This document shows positions 16,085-24,693 of a stretch of DNA of 64,000 bases, piece after piece (position 1 is the first letter of the stretch; every line of letters starts with the position of its first letter). A program made the translations under genes and the position numbers. This DNA comes from Ramlibacter sp. (lineage in GTDB: Bacteria; Pseudomonadota; Gammaproteobacteria; Burkholderiales; Burkholderiaceae_C), in contig JAUYOG010000032.1 in assembly GCA_030695945.1 (NCBI GenBank), positions 1 to 64,000 on the forward strand, read 5' to 3'. The notes below the pieces were generated by a model, which made no database searches, was not told the DNA's origin, and was given only the letters and a program-made list of their open reading frames with translations.

Positions 16085-17725
16085 TCACGGCAGGTACGGC
16101 GCCCTGAAGTCGTCGCGCTCCCAGAATGCCGTGCCCACGTTCTGGTCGCGCAGCAACTGGTCGATGCGTTCGCGCGGGATCACGCCGCAACGCCGGGCCC
16201 ACGCCTCGTACTGCGCCGCCATGTCCCGCACGCGGTCGGGGTGCTGCGCGGCCACGTCGTTCAACTCCGTGCGGTCCTGCGCCATGTCGTACAGCTCCCA
16301 GGGGTCCGGGTACCTGCGCACCAGCTTCCAGGCGCCGATGCGCACCGCGGCGTTGCCCTCGTGCTCCCAGAACATCGGCGGGCGCTCGGCAGCCTGGCCG
16401 TGCAGCGCCGGGAGCAGGCTGTGGCCTTCGAGCGGCTCCACCTGCCGGCCATTGAAGCTGGCGGGGTATTGCGCGCCCGTGGCTTCCACGATCGTCGCCA
16501 TGATGTCCGGCAGGTAGCCGGGCGTGTGGCGCACGGCATTGCGCTCCTGGATGCCCGCGGGCCAGTGGACGATCAGCGGCGTGGAGATGCCGCCCTCGTG
16601 GATCCAGTGCTTGTACAGCCGGAACGGCGAGTTCGACAGGTTCGCCCAGGCGCGCCCATAGCTCTGGTAGGTGTTCTCGGGGCCGGGCATCACGCCCGGG
16701 TCGTTGCCGAAGTGGACCGGCTCGCCGGTGCGCGTGTGCTCCTTGGCGATCATCAGCTTGTTCACCAGCTCGTCCACGGTCAGGTCGTCGGGGATGTCCT
16801 CCGCGCAGGCGCCGTTGTCGGAGAGGAAGATCACGAGCGTGTTGTCCAGCTCGCCCTCGTCTTCCAGCGCGCGCAGGATGCGGCCGATGCCCTGGTCCAT
16901 CCGGTCGATCTGCGCGGCGTACACCTCCATGCAGCGCAGCAGCCATTCCTTGTGCTTCGCCTGCGTCCACGCGGGCTGCGTCGGGTCGCGGTCGGACAGC
17001 GGCCAGGACTTGTCGAGGATGCCGGAATCCACCAGCCGCTGCAGCCGCTCCTCGCGCAGCCGGTCCCAGCCCTTGTCGAAGCGTCCCTTGTACTTGCCGA
17101 TGTCGTCGTCGTGCGCGTGCAGCGGCCAGTGCGGCGCCGTGTACGCCACGTACTGGAAGAACGGCTTGCCCGCGTGCTCGCGGCGGTGCCGTTTGATGAA
17201 CCCGACCGCGTTGTCGCTGATCGCGTCGGTGTAGAAGAAGCCCGGCGCCTTGGCCTCGTGCTCGATGTTCTCGTTGCCGCGCGTGAGCGTGTTGGGGTCG
17301 TAGAAGCTGCCGGCGCCGATGATGGTGCCGTAGAACTCGTCGAAGCCGCGCTGCAGCGGCCAGCTGTCCGTGGGCTGGGTCAGGTTGCCGGCCACGTGCC
17401 ACTTGCCGCTCAGGTAGCTGCGGTAGCCTTTGCCCTTGAGCACTTCGGCAATGGTGACGCAGCGGTCGTTCAAATTGCCCGCATAGCCTTCCGGGCCCAT
17501 GTTGTACGTCAGCACGCCGATGCCGGTCTGGTGCGGATGCAGGCCCGTGAGCAGCGAGGCGCGCGACGGGCTGCAGCGCGCCGTGTTGTAGAACTGCGAG
17601 AAGCGCACGCCGCCCGCCGCCAGCCGGTCCAGGTGGGGCGTTTCCACTTCGCCGCCGTAGCAGCCGATGTCGGAGAAGCCCATGTCGTCGTTCAGGATCA
17701 GCACGATGTTGGGTTGCTTGGCCAT
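16085..17725 (-). CDS. Arylsulfatase-family sulfatase
   Basis: The 546-residue type I sulfatase has no signal peptide, so it acts in the cytoplasm. The N-terminal metal site is in LILNDDMGFSDIG. The maturation motif CSPSR starts at Cys51, which must be oxidised to formylglycine, and GKWHVAG follows near residue 105, with further calcium-site residues in LVIFLSDNG. It hydrolyses sulfate esters of imported small molecules; the exact substrate is unknown. It lies just downstream of the ABC transporter genes and upstream of its likely maturase. AAGGAAG stands well placed before the ATG. Confidence 0.93.
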   Translation of the reverse strand: MAKQPNIVLILNDDMGFSDIGCYGGEVETPHLDRLAAGGVRFSQFYNTARCSPSRASLLTGLHPHQTGIGVLTYNMGPEGYAGNLNDRCVTIAEVLKGKGYRSYLSGKWHVAGNLTQPTDSWPLQRGFDEFYGTIIGAGSFYDPNTLTRGNENIEHEAKAPGFFYTDAISDNAVGFIKRHRREHAGKPFFQYVAYTAPHWPLHAHDDDIGKYKGRFDKGWDRLREERLQRLVDSGILDKSWPLSDRDPTQPAWTQAKHKEWLLRCMEVYAAQIDRMDQGIGRILRALEDEGELDNTLVIFLSDNGACAEDIPDDLTVDELVNKLMIAKEHTRTGEPVHFGNDPGVMPGPENTYQSYGRAWANLSNSPFRLYKHWIHEGGISTPLIVHWPAGIQERNAVRHTPGYLPDIMATIVEATGAQYPASFNGRQVEPLEGHSLLPALHGQAAERPPMFWEHEGNAAVRIGAWKLVRRYPDPWELYDMAQDRTELNDVAAQHPDRVRDMAAQYEAWARRCGVIPRERIDQLLRDQNVGTAFWERDDFRAPYLP

Positions 17726-17738
17726 GGGGTACTTCCTT

Positions 17739-18806
17739 TCAGATGCGGTTGCCGGTCGCCCGGTCGAACAGGTGCGTGGCCGCGGGGTCGAACGAGAGCC
17801 GCACGGCCTCGCCTTCCCGCACGGCCGGGAGCTCGCCGGCGCGCAGCTTCACGCGCTGGCCGGCGGCCTCCAGGTTCACGATGCTGCTGTCGCCGAAGTC
17901 CTCGACGAACTCCACGCGCGCGGGGATGCCGGTGGTGCCGAGGCGCAGGTCGCCGGGGCGGACGCCGAGAATGACTTCGCGGTGCTCCATGCCCCCACCC
18001 CCGCCCGCCCCCGGAGGGGGAGGGAGCAATTCATCGCCGATGCGGACGTGGCCGTCTGCCAGCACGGCCGGCAGCAGGTTCATCGGCGGCGTGCCGATGA
18101 AGGCCGCGACCGTCGCCGTCGCGGGCTTGCGGAAGATCTCGTGGGGCGTGCCCACCTGCACGATGCGGCCTTCCATGAACACCGCCATGCGGTCGGCGAT
18201 GGTCATGGCCTCCTCCTGGTCGTGCGTCACGTACACCGCCGTCACGCCCAGCGAGCGCTGCAGCTTGCGCAACTCGGCCCGTGTCTCCAGCCGCAGCTTG
18301 GCGTCGAGGTTGGACAGCGGCTCGTCCAGCAGGAAGAGCCGCGGCTGCCGCACGATGGCGCGGGCCAGCGCGCAGCGCTGCTGCTGCCCGCCGGACAGCT
18401 GGCCGGGCTTGCGGTCCAGCAGGTGCGAGATCGCGACCTTGGCCGCCGCGTCCTGCACCGCCTTCTCGATCTGCGCCGGTGCCGTGCCGATCATCTTGAG
18501 CGGAAAACCGATGTTCTGCCCCACGTTCATGTGCGGGTACAGCGCGTAGCTCTGGAACACCATCGCGACATCTCGGGAGCCGGGCTCCGTGGCGGTCACG
18601 TCCGTGCCGTCGATCAGCACGCGGCCGGCATCGACCGATTCCAGCCCCGCCAGGATGCGCAGCGTGGTGGTCTTGCCCGAGCCGGAAGGCCCGAGCAGCG
18701 CGAAGAACTCGCCGGGGCGGATGTCAAGGTCGATGCCGTGCAGCGCCGTGAACGTGCCGTGGCGCTTGACGATGCCCTCGAGGCGGACGCTGGCGGATTG
18801 CGTCAT
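17739..18806 (-). CDS. Sugar-type ABC transporter ATPase (MalK/UgpC family)
   Basis: The 355-residue protein energises the two permeases encoded upstream. Walker A is GPSGSGKTT, the Q-loop lies in VFQSYALYPHM, the signature is LSGGQQQR, Walker B is LFLLDEPLSNLD, and the switch histidine is in THDQEEA. A C-terminal TOBE regulatory domain follows from about residue 240. Within that domain a proline- and glycine-only run (about residues 262-272, PPPPGAGGGGG) is encoded by a dispersed GC-rich palindrome. It overlaps the upstream permease gene by four bases (ATGA). Confidence 0.93.
   Translation of the reverse strand: MTQSASVRLEGIVKRHGTFTALHGIDLDIRPGEFFALLGPSGSGKTTTLRILAGLESVDAGRVLIDGTDVTATEPGSRDVAMVFQSYALYPHMNVGQNIGFPLKMIGTAPAQIEKAVQDAAAKVAISHLLDRKPGQLSGGQQQRCALARAIVRQPRLFLLDEPLSNLDAKLRLETRAELRKLQRSLGVTAVYVTHDQEEAMTIADRMAVFMEGRIVQVGTPHEIFRKPATATVAAFIGTPPMNLLPAVLADGHVRIGDELLPPPPGAGGGGGMEHREVILGVRPGDLRLGTTGIPARVEFVEDFGDSSIVNLEAAGQRVKLRAGELPAVREGEAVRLSFDPAATHLFDRATGNRI
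17992..18026. repeat. GC-rich C5/G5 palindrome inside the ATPase gene
   Basis: A C-rich run (CCCCCACCCCCGCCCGCCCC) is followed directly by a G-rich run ending GGGGGAGGGAG. The same element occurs at 41228-41264 and, as a longer inverted pair, at 59299-59379. Here it is in frame and translated as a proline-glycine run in the TOBE domain of the ABC ATPase. Confidence 0.65.
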
Positions 18807-19645
18807 CGGCGGCCCCCGCCCTTGACGGCGCCCACGGTGAGCCCCTTGACGATGTGGCGCTGCGCCGCCAGCCCGATCACGATGACCGGGGCCATGGCAA
18901 GCATCGCGCCGGCCGCGAGCCGCGCCCACTGGGTCTGTTCGACGGAAATGAAATTGAACATGGCGACGGTGACCGGCCTCACGTTGTTGCCGCCCAGCAC
19001 GACGGCGAAAAGAAACTCGTTCCACGCATTGAGGAACACGAACACGGTGGTGACGGCGATGCCGCCCCGCACCTGCGGCAGCACCACGTACCAGAGGGTG
19101 CGGATGCGCCCCGCCCGGTCCAGCAGCGCGGCCTCTTCCATCTCGTAGGGGATGTCCTCGAAGTACGACACCATCAGCCACACGGCGAACGGCAGCGAGA
19201 ACGTGAGGTAGATCGCCGTGAGGCCGCTGTAGCTGTCCAGCAGGCCCACCTTCTGCAGCACCAGGTAGTACGGGATGATCAGGCCCACCGGCGGCAACAT
19301 CTGCGTGGCCAGCACGTAGAAACCGGTGGACTTCTTGCCGGGGAAGCGCAGCCGCGCCAGCGCATAGGCCGCCGGCACCGCGAACAGCATGGTGAGCAAG
19401 GTGGACGCGCTCGACACCACGATGCTCGACCACAGGTTGGGCAGGATCGACGACGTGCCGAACAGCACCTCGCGGTAGTTGGCCAGCGTCGGCTCGAAGA
19501 TGAAGGTCGGCGGATAGGCCAGCACGTCGCGCTCGGTCTTGAACGAGGTGAGCAGCCCCCACAGCACCGGGAACACCCACACCGACACCAGCGCGCCCGC
19601 CGCAAGCCACAGCAGCACCTTGCGCAATAGATTGCTTCGGTTCAT
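18803..19645 (-). CDS. ABC transporter permease, MalG/UgpE type
   Basis: The 280-residue inner-membrane protein has six predicted helices and the cytoplasmic EAA loop, seen as EEAALLDRAGRIRTLWYVVLPQ, which docks with the ATPase. It pairs with the MalF-type permease upstream. Substrate preference is set by the binding protein of the same operon and is probably a sulfated organic molecule rather than a plain sugar; this is inferred from context. It overlaps the ATPase gene by four bases. Confidence 0.92.
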   Translation of the reverse strand: MNRSNLLRKVLLWLAAGALVSVWVFPVLWGLLTSFKTERDVLAYPPTFIFEPTLANYREVLFGTSSILPNLWSSIVVSSASTLLTMLFAVPAAYALARLRFPGKKSTGFYVLATQMLPPVGLIIPYYLVLQKVGLLDSYSGLTAIYLTFSLPFAVWLMVSYFEDIPYEMEEAALLDRAGRIRTLWYVVLPQVRGGIAVTTVFVFLNAWNEFLFAVVLGGNNVRPVTVAMFNFISVEQTQWARLAAGAMLAMAPVIVIGLAAQRHIVKGLTVGAVKGGGRR

Positions 19646-19655
19646 GGGTTGTCAT

Positions 19656-19672
19656 GCCGGACTTGATCCGGC
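19656..19672. repeat. REP-like palindrome between permease genes
   Basis: The 17-base palindrome GCCGGACTTGATCCGGC stands in the 37-base gap between the two permease genes, flanked by TCAT and ATCCATG sequences typical of this dispersed repeat. It differs by one base from the copy at 16023-16039. Confidence 0.7.
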
Positions 19673-19682
19673 ATCCATGCAT

Positions 19683-20588
19683 TCATGACTTCCTCCGCAG
19701 CCGGAACATGAAGAACGACACCAGCATCGTGATGGCCAGCAGCACCATCGCGAGCGACGCACCGTAGCCGAGGTTCAGCTCCGTGAACGACGTGCGGTAC
19801 GCATACAGGTTCAGGATTTCCGTGGCCGAGCCCGGCCCGCCGCCCGTGGCCGCGAAGATCGCCGCGAAGGCCGACAGCGCCGTCATCATGCGCATGATCA
19901 CCACCATCATGATCGCCGGGCGGATCAGCGGCAGCGTGATGTGCACGAACCGCTGCCAGGCGCTGGCGCGGTCGAGCCGCGCGGCCTCGTACACGTCCGG
20001 CGGCAGCGTGGAGAGCGTCGCCAGCAGCACCAGGAAGGCGAACGGCGTCCATTGCCAGGTGTGCATCGCGATGACGGAGATCAGCGCCAGCTGCGGGTCG
20101 CCCAGCCAGTTGTGGCTGCCCAGGCCGAGCGCGCGCGTGGCGACATCGACCAGCCCCACGTCCGGCGACAGCACCAGCGTGCGCCAGAACAGGCCCACCA
20201 CCACCGGCGCCAGCACGATCGGCAGGATCGCGCCCACCCGCAGCAGCGCCTGCCCGCGCGGGATCTGCAGCACCAGCAGCGCGAGCGCGAGGCCGATCGC
20301 CACCTGCAGCACGACGGTGGAGGCCGTGTACACGCCGGTGAGCCACAGCGAATTCCAGAACCGGGGATCGTCGCCCATCTTGCCGAAGTTGGCCGCACCA
20401 ACGAACCCCGAGAGCCAGGGCATGCTCAAGTCGATGCGGTTCATGCTGGTCCACGCCAGGTAGACCAGCGGCACGGTGGTGGTGATCAGCAGCAACGCCA
20501 GCGCGGGCGCGAGCAGGGCCAGCGCGAAGCGGCGCTCCTGGCGCGCCAGGCTGTCGCCCGGGCGCCCTGCCGTGACTGCCGCTTGCAC
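19683..20588 (-). CDS. ABC transporter permease, MalF/UgpA type
   Basis: The 301-residue inner-membrane protein has six predicted helices, the first at about residues 22-45. The EAA loop is seen as YEAARLDRASAWQRFVHITLPLI near residues 198-220. It forms the membrane channel with the MalG-type partner encoded next. The gene follows the solute-binding protein gene with only four bases between, and lies in the middle of the sulfatase operon. Confidence 0.92.
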   Translation of the reverse strand: MQAAVTAGRPGDSLARQERRFALALLAPALALLLITTTVPLVYLAWTSMNRIDLSMPWLSGFVGAANFGKMGDDPRFWNSLWLTGVYTASTVVLQVAIGLALALLVLQIPRGQALLRVGAILPIVLAPVVVGLFWRTLVLSPDVGLVDVATRALGLGSHNWLGDPQLALISVIAMHTWQWTPFAFLVLLATLSTLPPDVYEAARLDRASAWQRFVHITLPLIRPAIMMVVIMRMMTALSAFAAIFAATGGGPGSATEILNLYAYRTSFTELNLGYGASLAMVLLAITMLVSFFMFRLRRKS

Positions 20589-20592
20589 CTCG

Positions 20593-21996
20593 TCAGGCCT
20601 TCAGGATCTGCTGGATGCGCGCCTGCGCCTCGTCCAGCGCTTCCTTGGACTTCTTCTGCCCCACCAGCGCCGACTGGATGGCCGTGGCCATGGTCTCGCC
20701 GATGGCGGGCCACTGCGGCACGCGCGGGCGCCATTCGACGTCGGTATCCTGCTCCAGCGATTCGAGCGCGGCGGCAATGAAGTTGGGCCCCGCGCCGCCG
20801 ACCGCCTGCGAGAACTCCGCCGACTTCCACGCCGACAGCCGGTTGACGCCCGAGCGCTTGGCCGGGCCGGCGAACTTCCACGAGGTGCGGGCCTGCGTCT
20901 CGGCCGAGGTGGCCCACTGGATGAAGAGCCACGTGGCCTTCTTCTGCTTCTCGGTCAGCGCCGCGTTGATGGGGAAGCCCCAGTTCCAGATCGAGGTGAC
21001 GCGCTTGCCGTTGGGCCCGCGCGGCCACCGCGCGAAGCCGACCTTGCCGATCACCTTGGATTTCTCGGGGTTCATCAGCACCGCCGCCGACGAATGGGCG
21101 TCGATGTACGTGGCCACGGTGCCCTGCGAGAAGGCGTCGGCGATGTCGGGCCAGTTCCAGTTGCGCACCGCGGGCGGCGCGTAGGCCGAGAGCGCGTTGA
21201 CGTACCAGTTGAGCGCGTTCACCGCCTCGGGCGAGTTGACCACGATGTCCTTGCCCTTGAACCACTCGCCGCCGAAGCTGCGGAAGATCGACGGGTAGAT
21301 GTACATGTTCTGCCCCGCGCCCGAGAAGCCGCGCAACGCCAGGCCGTAGACGCGGTTGGCAGGGTCGTGCAGTGCCTTGGCGTTGGACAGCAGTTGGTCG
21401 TACGTGGTGGCCGGGTGCAGGCCCTTGGCGTCGTACAGGTCCTTGCGGTAGACCTGCACCGTTACCTCGCCGTCGTAGGGGATGCCGTAGGGCTTGCCGC
21501 CCACCGAATCGGCGTCGCGCCAGGCCTTGAGGATGTCGTTGTAGTTGTACCAGGCGGCGTCGGTCAGCGTGGCATCGCTCAGGTACTTGTCCAGCGGCTC
21601 CACCCACTTGTTGGCGACGTACAGCGGGTAGTACATCGGGTCGGCCGCGTGCGTGGCGTACGTCGTGGTTTTCGACGACAGGTCCAGCATCGCCTTCTGG
21701 CGGATCTGGCCGGGCGGCACTTTCTCGGCCCGCACCTTCACGCCGGTGAGCGCCTCGAACTGCGGCAGCAGCGACAGCAGGTTGTCGAAGTAGCTGGCCG
21801 GAATGACGGCCACGGAGATCGACTCGCCCTCCACCTGCTTCCAGTTGATCTTGGCGCTGCGGTACGGCGCCAGGTCGTCGGCCTGCGCGTACAGCCACTG
21901 CGGCGCGGCCGTGGCGAGCACGCCAATCGAGGCGGCCTGCTTCAGCGCGCGCCGGCGGCCCGGCTCGGGCTGGCGGTTCGGGTTTTTGTCTTTCAT
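20593..21996 (-). CDS. ABC transporter solute-binding protein (family 1, sugar type)
   Basis: The 467-residue periplasmic protein has an N-terminal twin-arginine-like signal (GRRRALKQAAS, cleavage near AQA at residue 38) and two-lobed binding-protein features such as SISVAVIPASYFDNLL, LSLLPQFEALTGVKV and GKPYGIPYDGEV. It should capture the substrate that the two permeases import. A good AGGAG stands before the ATG. The stop lies 4 bases before the permease start. Its place between two sulfatase genes suggests a sulfated ligand. Confidence 0.9.
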   Translation of the reverse strand: MKDKNPNRQPEPGRRRALKQAASIGVLATAAPQWLYAQADDLAPYRSAKINWKQVEGESISVAVIPASYFDNLLSLLPQFEALTGVKVRAEKVPPGQIRQKAMLDLSSKTTTYATHAADPMYYPLYVANKWVEPLDKYLSDATLTDAAWYNYNDILKAWRDADSVGGKPYGIPYDGEVTVQVYRKDLYDAKGLHPATTYDQLLSNAKALHDPANRVYGLALRGFSGAGQNMYIYPSIFRSFGGEWFKGKDIVVNSPEAVNALNWYVNALSAYAPPAVRNWNWPDIADAFSQGTVATYIDAHSSAAVLMNPEKSKVIGKVGFARWPRGPNGKRVTSIWNWGFPINAALTEKQKKATWLFIQWATSAETQARTSWKFAGPAKRSGVNRLSAWKSAEFSQAVGGAGPNFIAAALESLEQDTDVEWRPRVPQWPAIGETMATAIQSALVGQKKSKEALDEAQARIQQILKA

Positions 21997-23570
21997 GGTG
22001 TCTCCTTGCTAGGTGGCAGGTCGGGGGGAGTAGGCTGGACGAACGGAAAGCGCATGCGCGGCTTGGGCCCCACGGGGCCGGTGGCCGAGGCGGGACGAAC
22101 GAAGCGGTCTCGGTCGCCCTGCCTCGCCTCGTACGTCCATTCGGGAAATGCGTCGTCGCGCAGCGCGAGCTGGCGCAGGAACAATCGCCGCTGCTGGCTG
22201 GCGCGGATGCGCGCGTCGATGGCGACAGGGTCCCAACCGGCCAGAACCCGCTCGTGCAGTTGCGCTTGCAACGCGGCCCATTCCGGGCGGCCCGCCAGGT
22301 CTTCGAGCTCGCGCGGATCGCGGCGCACATCGAACAGCATGGGCGGCAACCCCAGCGTGTAGACGTATTTGTGATCGCCCCGGCGCACCATGCGCGACGG
22401 CGCCTGCACGCCCTCGGCGGAATATTCGCAGATCACGTCGCCACGCTGATCCTGGGAGCCGGCCAGCAGCGAAGGCAACAGCGACCGGCCGTCGAGCGGG
22501 TCCACTGCTTGCACGGGGTGCTCCAGTGCCTCGTTGGCGGCGTCGAGGAAGGTGGGCAGCAAGTCAACCAGCGAGCATGGTTGCGCGCGCCGCCCGGGCT
22601 GCACGCGGCCGGGCCAGCGCACCACCAGCGGAACCCGCGACGACCACTCGTACATGGTCTGCTTGAACCACATGCCGCGCTCGCCCATCATCTCGCCATG
22701 GTCGCCGCAGAAGACCACCAGCGCGTCGTCGGCCAAGCCGCTCTTCTGCAACGCGTCGAGCACGCGCCCTATCTTCTCGTCCACGTAGCTCGCCATCGCG
22801 TAGTACGCGTGGCGCGCGCGGCGCACGTGTTCCGTCGTGATGCGGTGGCGATCCTGCCCGTGGGCCCTGTACAGCCACTGCGAATGCGGGTCGAGCCGGT
22901 CGTAGGGAATCTCCGGCACCGATGGCATGTCGATCCCGGCGGGGTCGTAGCGGTCCCAGTGCTCTTGCGGCGCCACGAACGGGGGGTGCGGGTGCGTGAA
23001 CGAGACGGTCAGGAAGACGGGCTGCGTGGAGGTGTCGCGTGCCAGGTCGTAGATCTTCTGCACCGCCGCGTGCTCGACCTCCTCGTCGTAGTCGATCTGC
23101 ATGTTGCGCACGCAGGCGCCGGCATCCACCACGTGGCCCATGCCCACGCCCGTGGGCTTGAAGCCGGGCCCCTTAGCCCAATCGGGCACCCAAAGGAAAT
23201 CGGCCGGGTAGATGTCGGTGGTGAGGCGCTCGCGATAGCCGTGCAGCTGGTCGGCGCCGACGAAGTGCATCTTGCCGGCCAGGATGGTGCGATAGCCCGC
23301 GGCCGCCAGGTAGTGCGCCATGGTCGGCACTTCGGAGGCCATCTCCGTGGCGTTGTCCCAGGCGCCGATGGAATGCGGCAGCCGCCCCGCGAGCATGGAG
23401 TAGCGGGAGGGCGCGCATATCGGAAAGTTGCAGTAAGCCGCGTCGAACACCACGCCCTCGCCCGCCAGGCGCGCCAGGTGGGGCGCCTGCACCACGGCAC
23501 CGCCGTGAAACGGCAGCGCGGGCGCGGCCAGCTGGTCGGCCATCAGCAGGACGATGTGGGGCTGCTTCAT
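21993..23570 (-). CDS. betC: Choline-sulfatase-like sulfatase
   Basis: The 525-residue type I sulfatase follows the BetC pattern: MADQLAAPALPFHG at the N-terminal metal site, the CAPSR maturation motif with Cys52, and the diagnostic runs GRLPHSIGAWDNA, GKMHFVGADQLHGY and RLTTDIYPADF. The C-terminus has RGDRDRFVRPA-like residues near those of BetC. BetC releases choline and sulfate from choline-O-sulfate in the cytoplasm. The overall match is good but some choline-pocket positions may differ, so a related sulfate ester is possible. It overlaps both neighbours by four bases. Confidence 0.87.
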   Translation of the reverse strand: MKQPHIVLLMADQLAAPALPFHGGAVVQAPHLARLAGEGVVFDAAYCNFPICAPSRYSMLAGRLPHSIGAWDNATEMASEVPTMAHYLAAAGYRTILAGKMHFVGADQLHGYRERLTTDIYPADFLWVPDWAKGPGFKPTGVGMGHVVDAGACVRNMQIDYDEEVEHAAVQKIYDLARDTSTQPVFLTVSFTHPHPPFVAPQEHWDRYDPAGIDMPSVPEIPYDRLDPHSQWLYRAHGQDRHRITTEHVRRARHAYYAMASYVDEKIGRVLDALQKSGLADDALVVFCGDHGEMMGERGMWFKQTMYEWSSRVPLVVRWPGRVQPGRRAQPCSLVDLLPTFLDAANEALEHPVQAVDPLDGRSLLPSLLAGSQDQRGDVICEYSAEGVQAPSRMVRRGDHKYVYTLGLPPMLFDVRRDPRELEDLAGRPEWAALQAQLHERVLAGWDPVAIDARIRASQQRRLFLRQLALRDDAFPEWTYEARQGDRDRFVRPASATGPVGPKPRMRFPFVQPTPPDLPPSKETP

Positions 23571-24550
23571 TCGAGCTTGATGTTGGCCCTGCGGATGACC
23601 TGCGACCACTTCTGCACCTCGGCGCGCACGATGCCCGCGAATTGCTCCTGCGTGGCGGTGCGCGGCTCCAGCCCGCGCGATGAAAGCGTCTGCGCGGTCG
23701 CCGGCGCCGTGACGGCCTTGTGGATCTCGGCATGCAGCCGCTGCGCGGTGCCCGGCGGCGTGCGCGCTGGGGCGAACACCCCCAGCCACTGCGACGCCTC
23801 GTAACCCGGCACCCCGGCCTCGGCCACTGTCGGGACGCCCGGCAGGCTGTCGGATTGCCGCGCCCCCGTGACGGCGAGCGGGCGGACCTGCTTGCCTTTG
23901 ATCGCGGCGAGCGCGGAAGGCACGGTGCTGAACATCACGGAGAGGCGGCCACCCAGCAGGTCGTTGATGGCCTGCGTGCGGCCGTAGGGGACGTGCAACA
24001 GCTGCACGCCCGCGGTCTGGCAGAACAGCTCGACGAACAGGTGCGCGGGGCTGCCGATGCCCGGCGTGCCGTAACTCAGTTCACCCGGCCTGGCCTTGGC
24101 CGCGGCCACCAGCTGCGCCAGCGATTCGATCGGCGAGCCCGCCGGCACGATCACGACCGACTGCGTTTCCGCCACCAGGGCCACCGGCAGGAGATCGGCC
24201 AGCGGGTCGTAAGGGGTCTTGCGGCCACCCGCGACGTCGATCGCCAGCGAACTCGTGCCCATAAGCAGCGTGTGCCCGTCGGCCTGCGCCTTGACCACCG
24301 CATCCGCACCCAGGGTGCCCGCGGCGCCGGGGATGTTCTCCACCGTGGCGGGCTGGCCGAGCGCGCGCGACAGCGCATCGGCCACCACGCGCCCGCCGGT
24401 ATCCACCAGGCCACCCGGGGCCCAGGGCACGATCACCCGAAGCGGCCGGAACGGGAAAGCCTGCGCGCGCGCCAGGCGCGGCAACATGGCAACGGCCGCG
24501 GCCAGCAACGACTGCTGGACGAACAGGCGCCGCGCGGGCGGGTGTCTCAT
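23567..24550 (-). CDS. Bug/TctC-family periplasmic binding protein
   Basis: The protein of about 327 residues has an export signal with paired arginines (ARRLFVQQSLLAAA) and the family landmarks VIVPWAPGGLVDTGGR, VENIPGAAGTLGADAV and YGTPGIGSPAHLF. Bug proteins bind carboxylates or small organic ligands for tripartite transporters and are hugely expanded in Burkholderiales. No membrane partner is nearby, which is common. I prefer the ATG at 24550. The upstream ATG at 24565 has no ribosome binding site and lies within an operator-like palindrome. It is the first gene of the sulfatase operon. Confidence 0.88.
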   Translation of the reverse strand: MRHPPARRLFVQQSLLAAAVAMLPRLARAQAFPFRPLRVIVPWAPGGLVDTGGRVVADALSRALGQPATVENIPGAAGTLGADAVVKAQADGHTLLMGTSSLAIDVAGGRKTPYDPLADLLPVALVAETQSVVIVPAGSPIESLAQLVAAAKARPGELSYGTPGIGSPAHLFVELFCQTAGVQLLHVPYGRTQAINDLLGGRLSVMFSTVPSALAAIKGKQVRPLAVTGARQSDSLPGVPTVAEAGVPGYEASQWLGVFAPARTPPGTAQRLHAEIHKAVTAPATAQTLSSRGLEPRTATQEQFAGIVRAEVQKWSQVIRRANIKLE

Positions 24551-24564
24551 CGGTGCGTCTTTCA

Positions 24565-24578
24565 TGTATTCGATTACA
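24565..24578. promoter_or_regulatory. LacI-type operator 2
   Basis: The sequence TGTATTCGATTACA has the CG-centred dyad of LacI-family operators with one mismatch between half-sites. It lies directly in front of the preferred start of the first sulfatase-operon gene and shares the frame TGWAWTCGWTTWCA with the second site 92 bases away. Confidence 0.5.
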
Positions 24579-24656
24579 TCGGGGATTGTGCTTTGACGTG
24601 GGTCATGCTTCCATCCCGTAAATCTAGGGGAATTCCCTGCTTCAGCGCAAATACAA

Positions 24657-24670
24657 TGAAATCGTTTTCA
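24657..24670. promoter_or_regulatory. LacI-type operator 1
   Basis: The sequence TGAAATCGTTTTCA fits the classic LacI-family operator TGAAANCGNTTTCA. It lies 24 bases before the LacI-family gene and within the divergent promoter region, so the regulator probably controls both itself and the sulfatase operon, perhaps by looping to the second site. Confidence 0.65.
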
Positions 24671-24693
24671 TATGCGAATAAGCTCAGCCGGAA

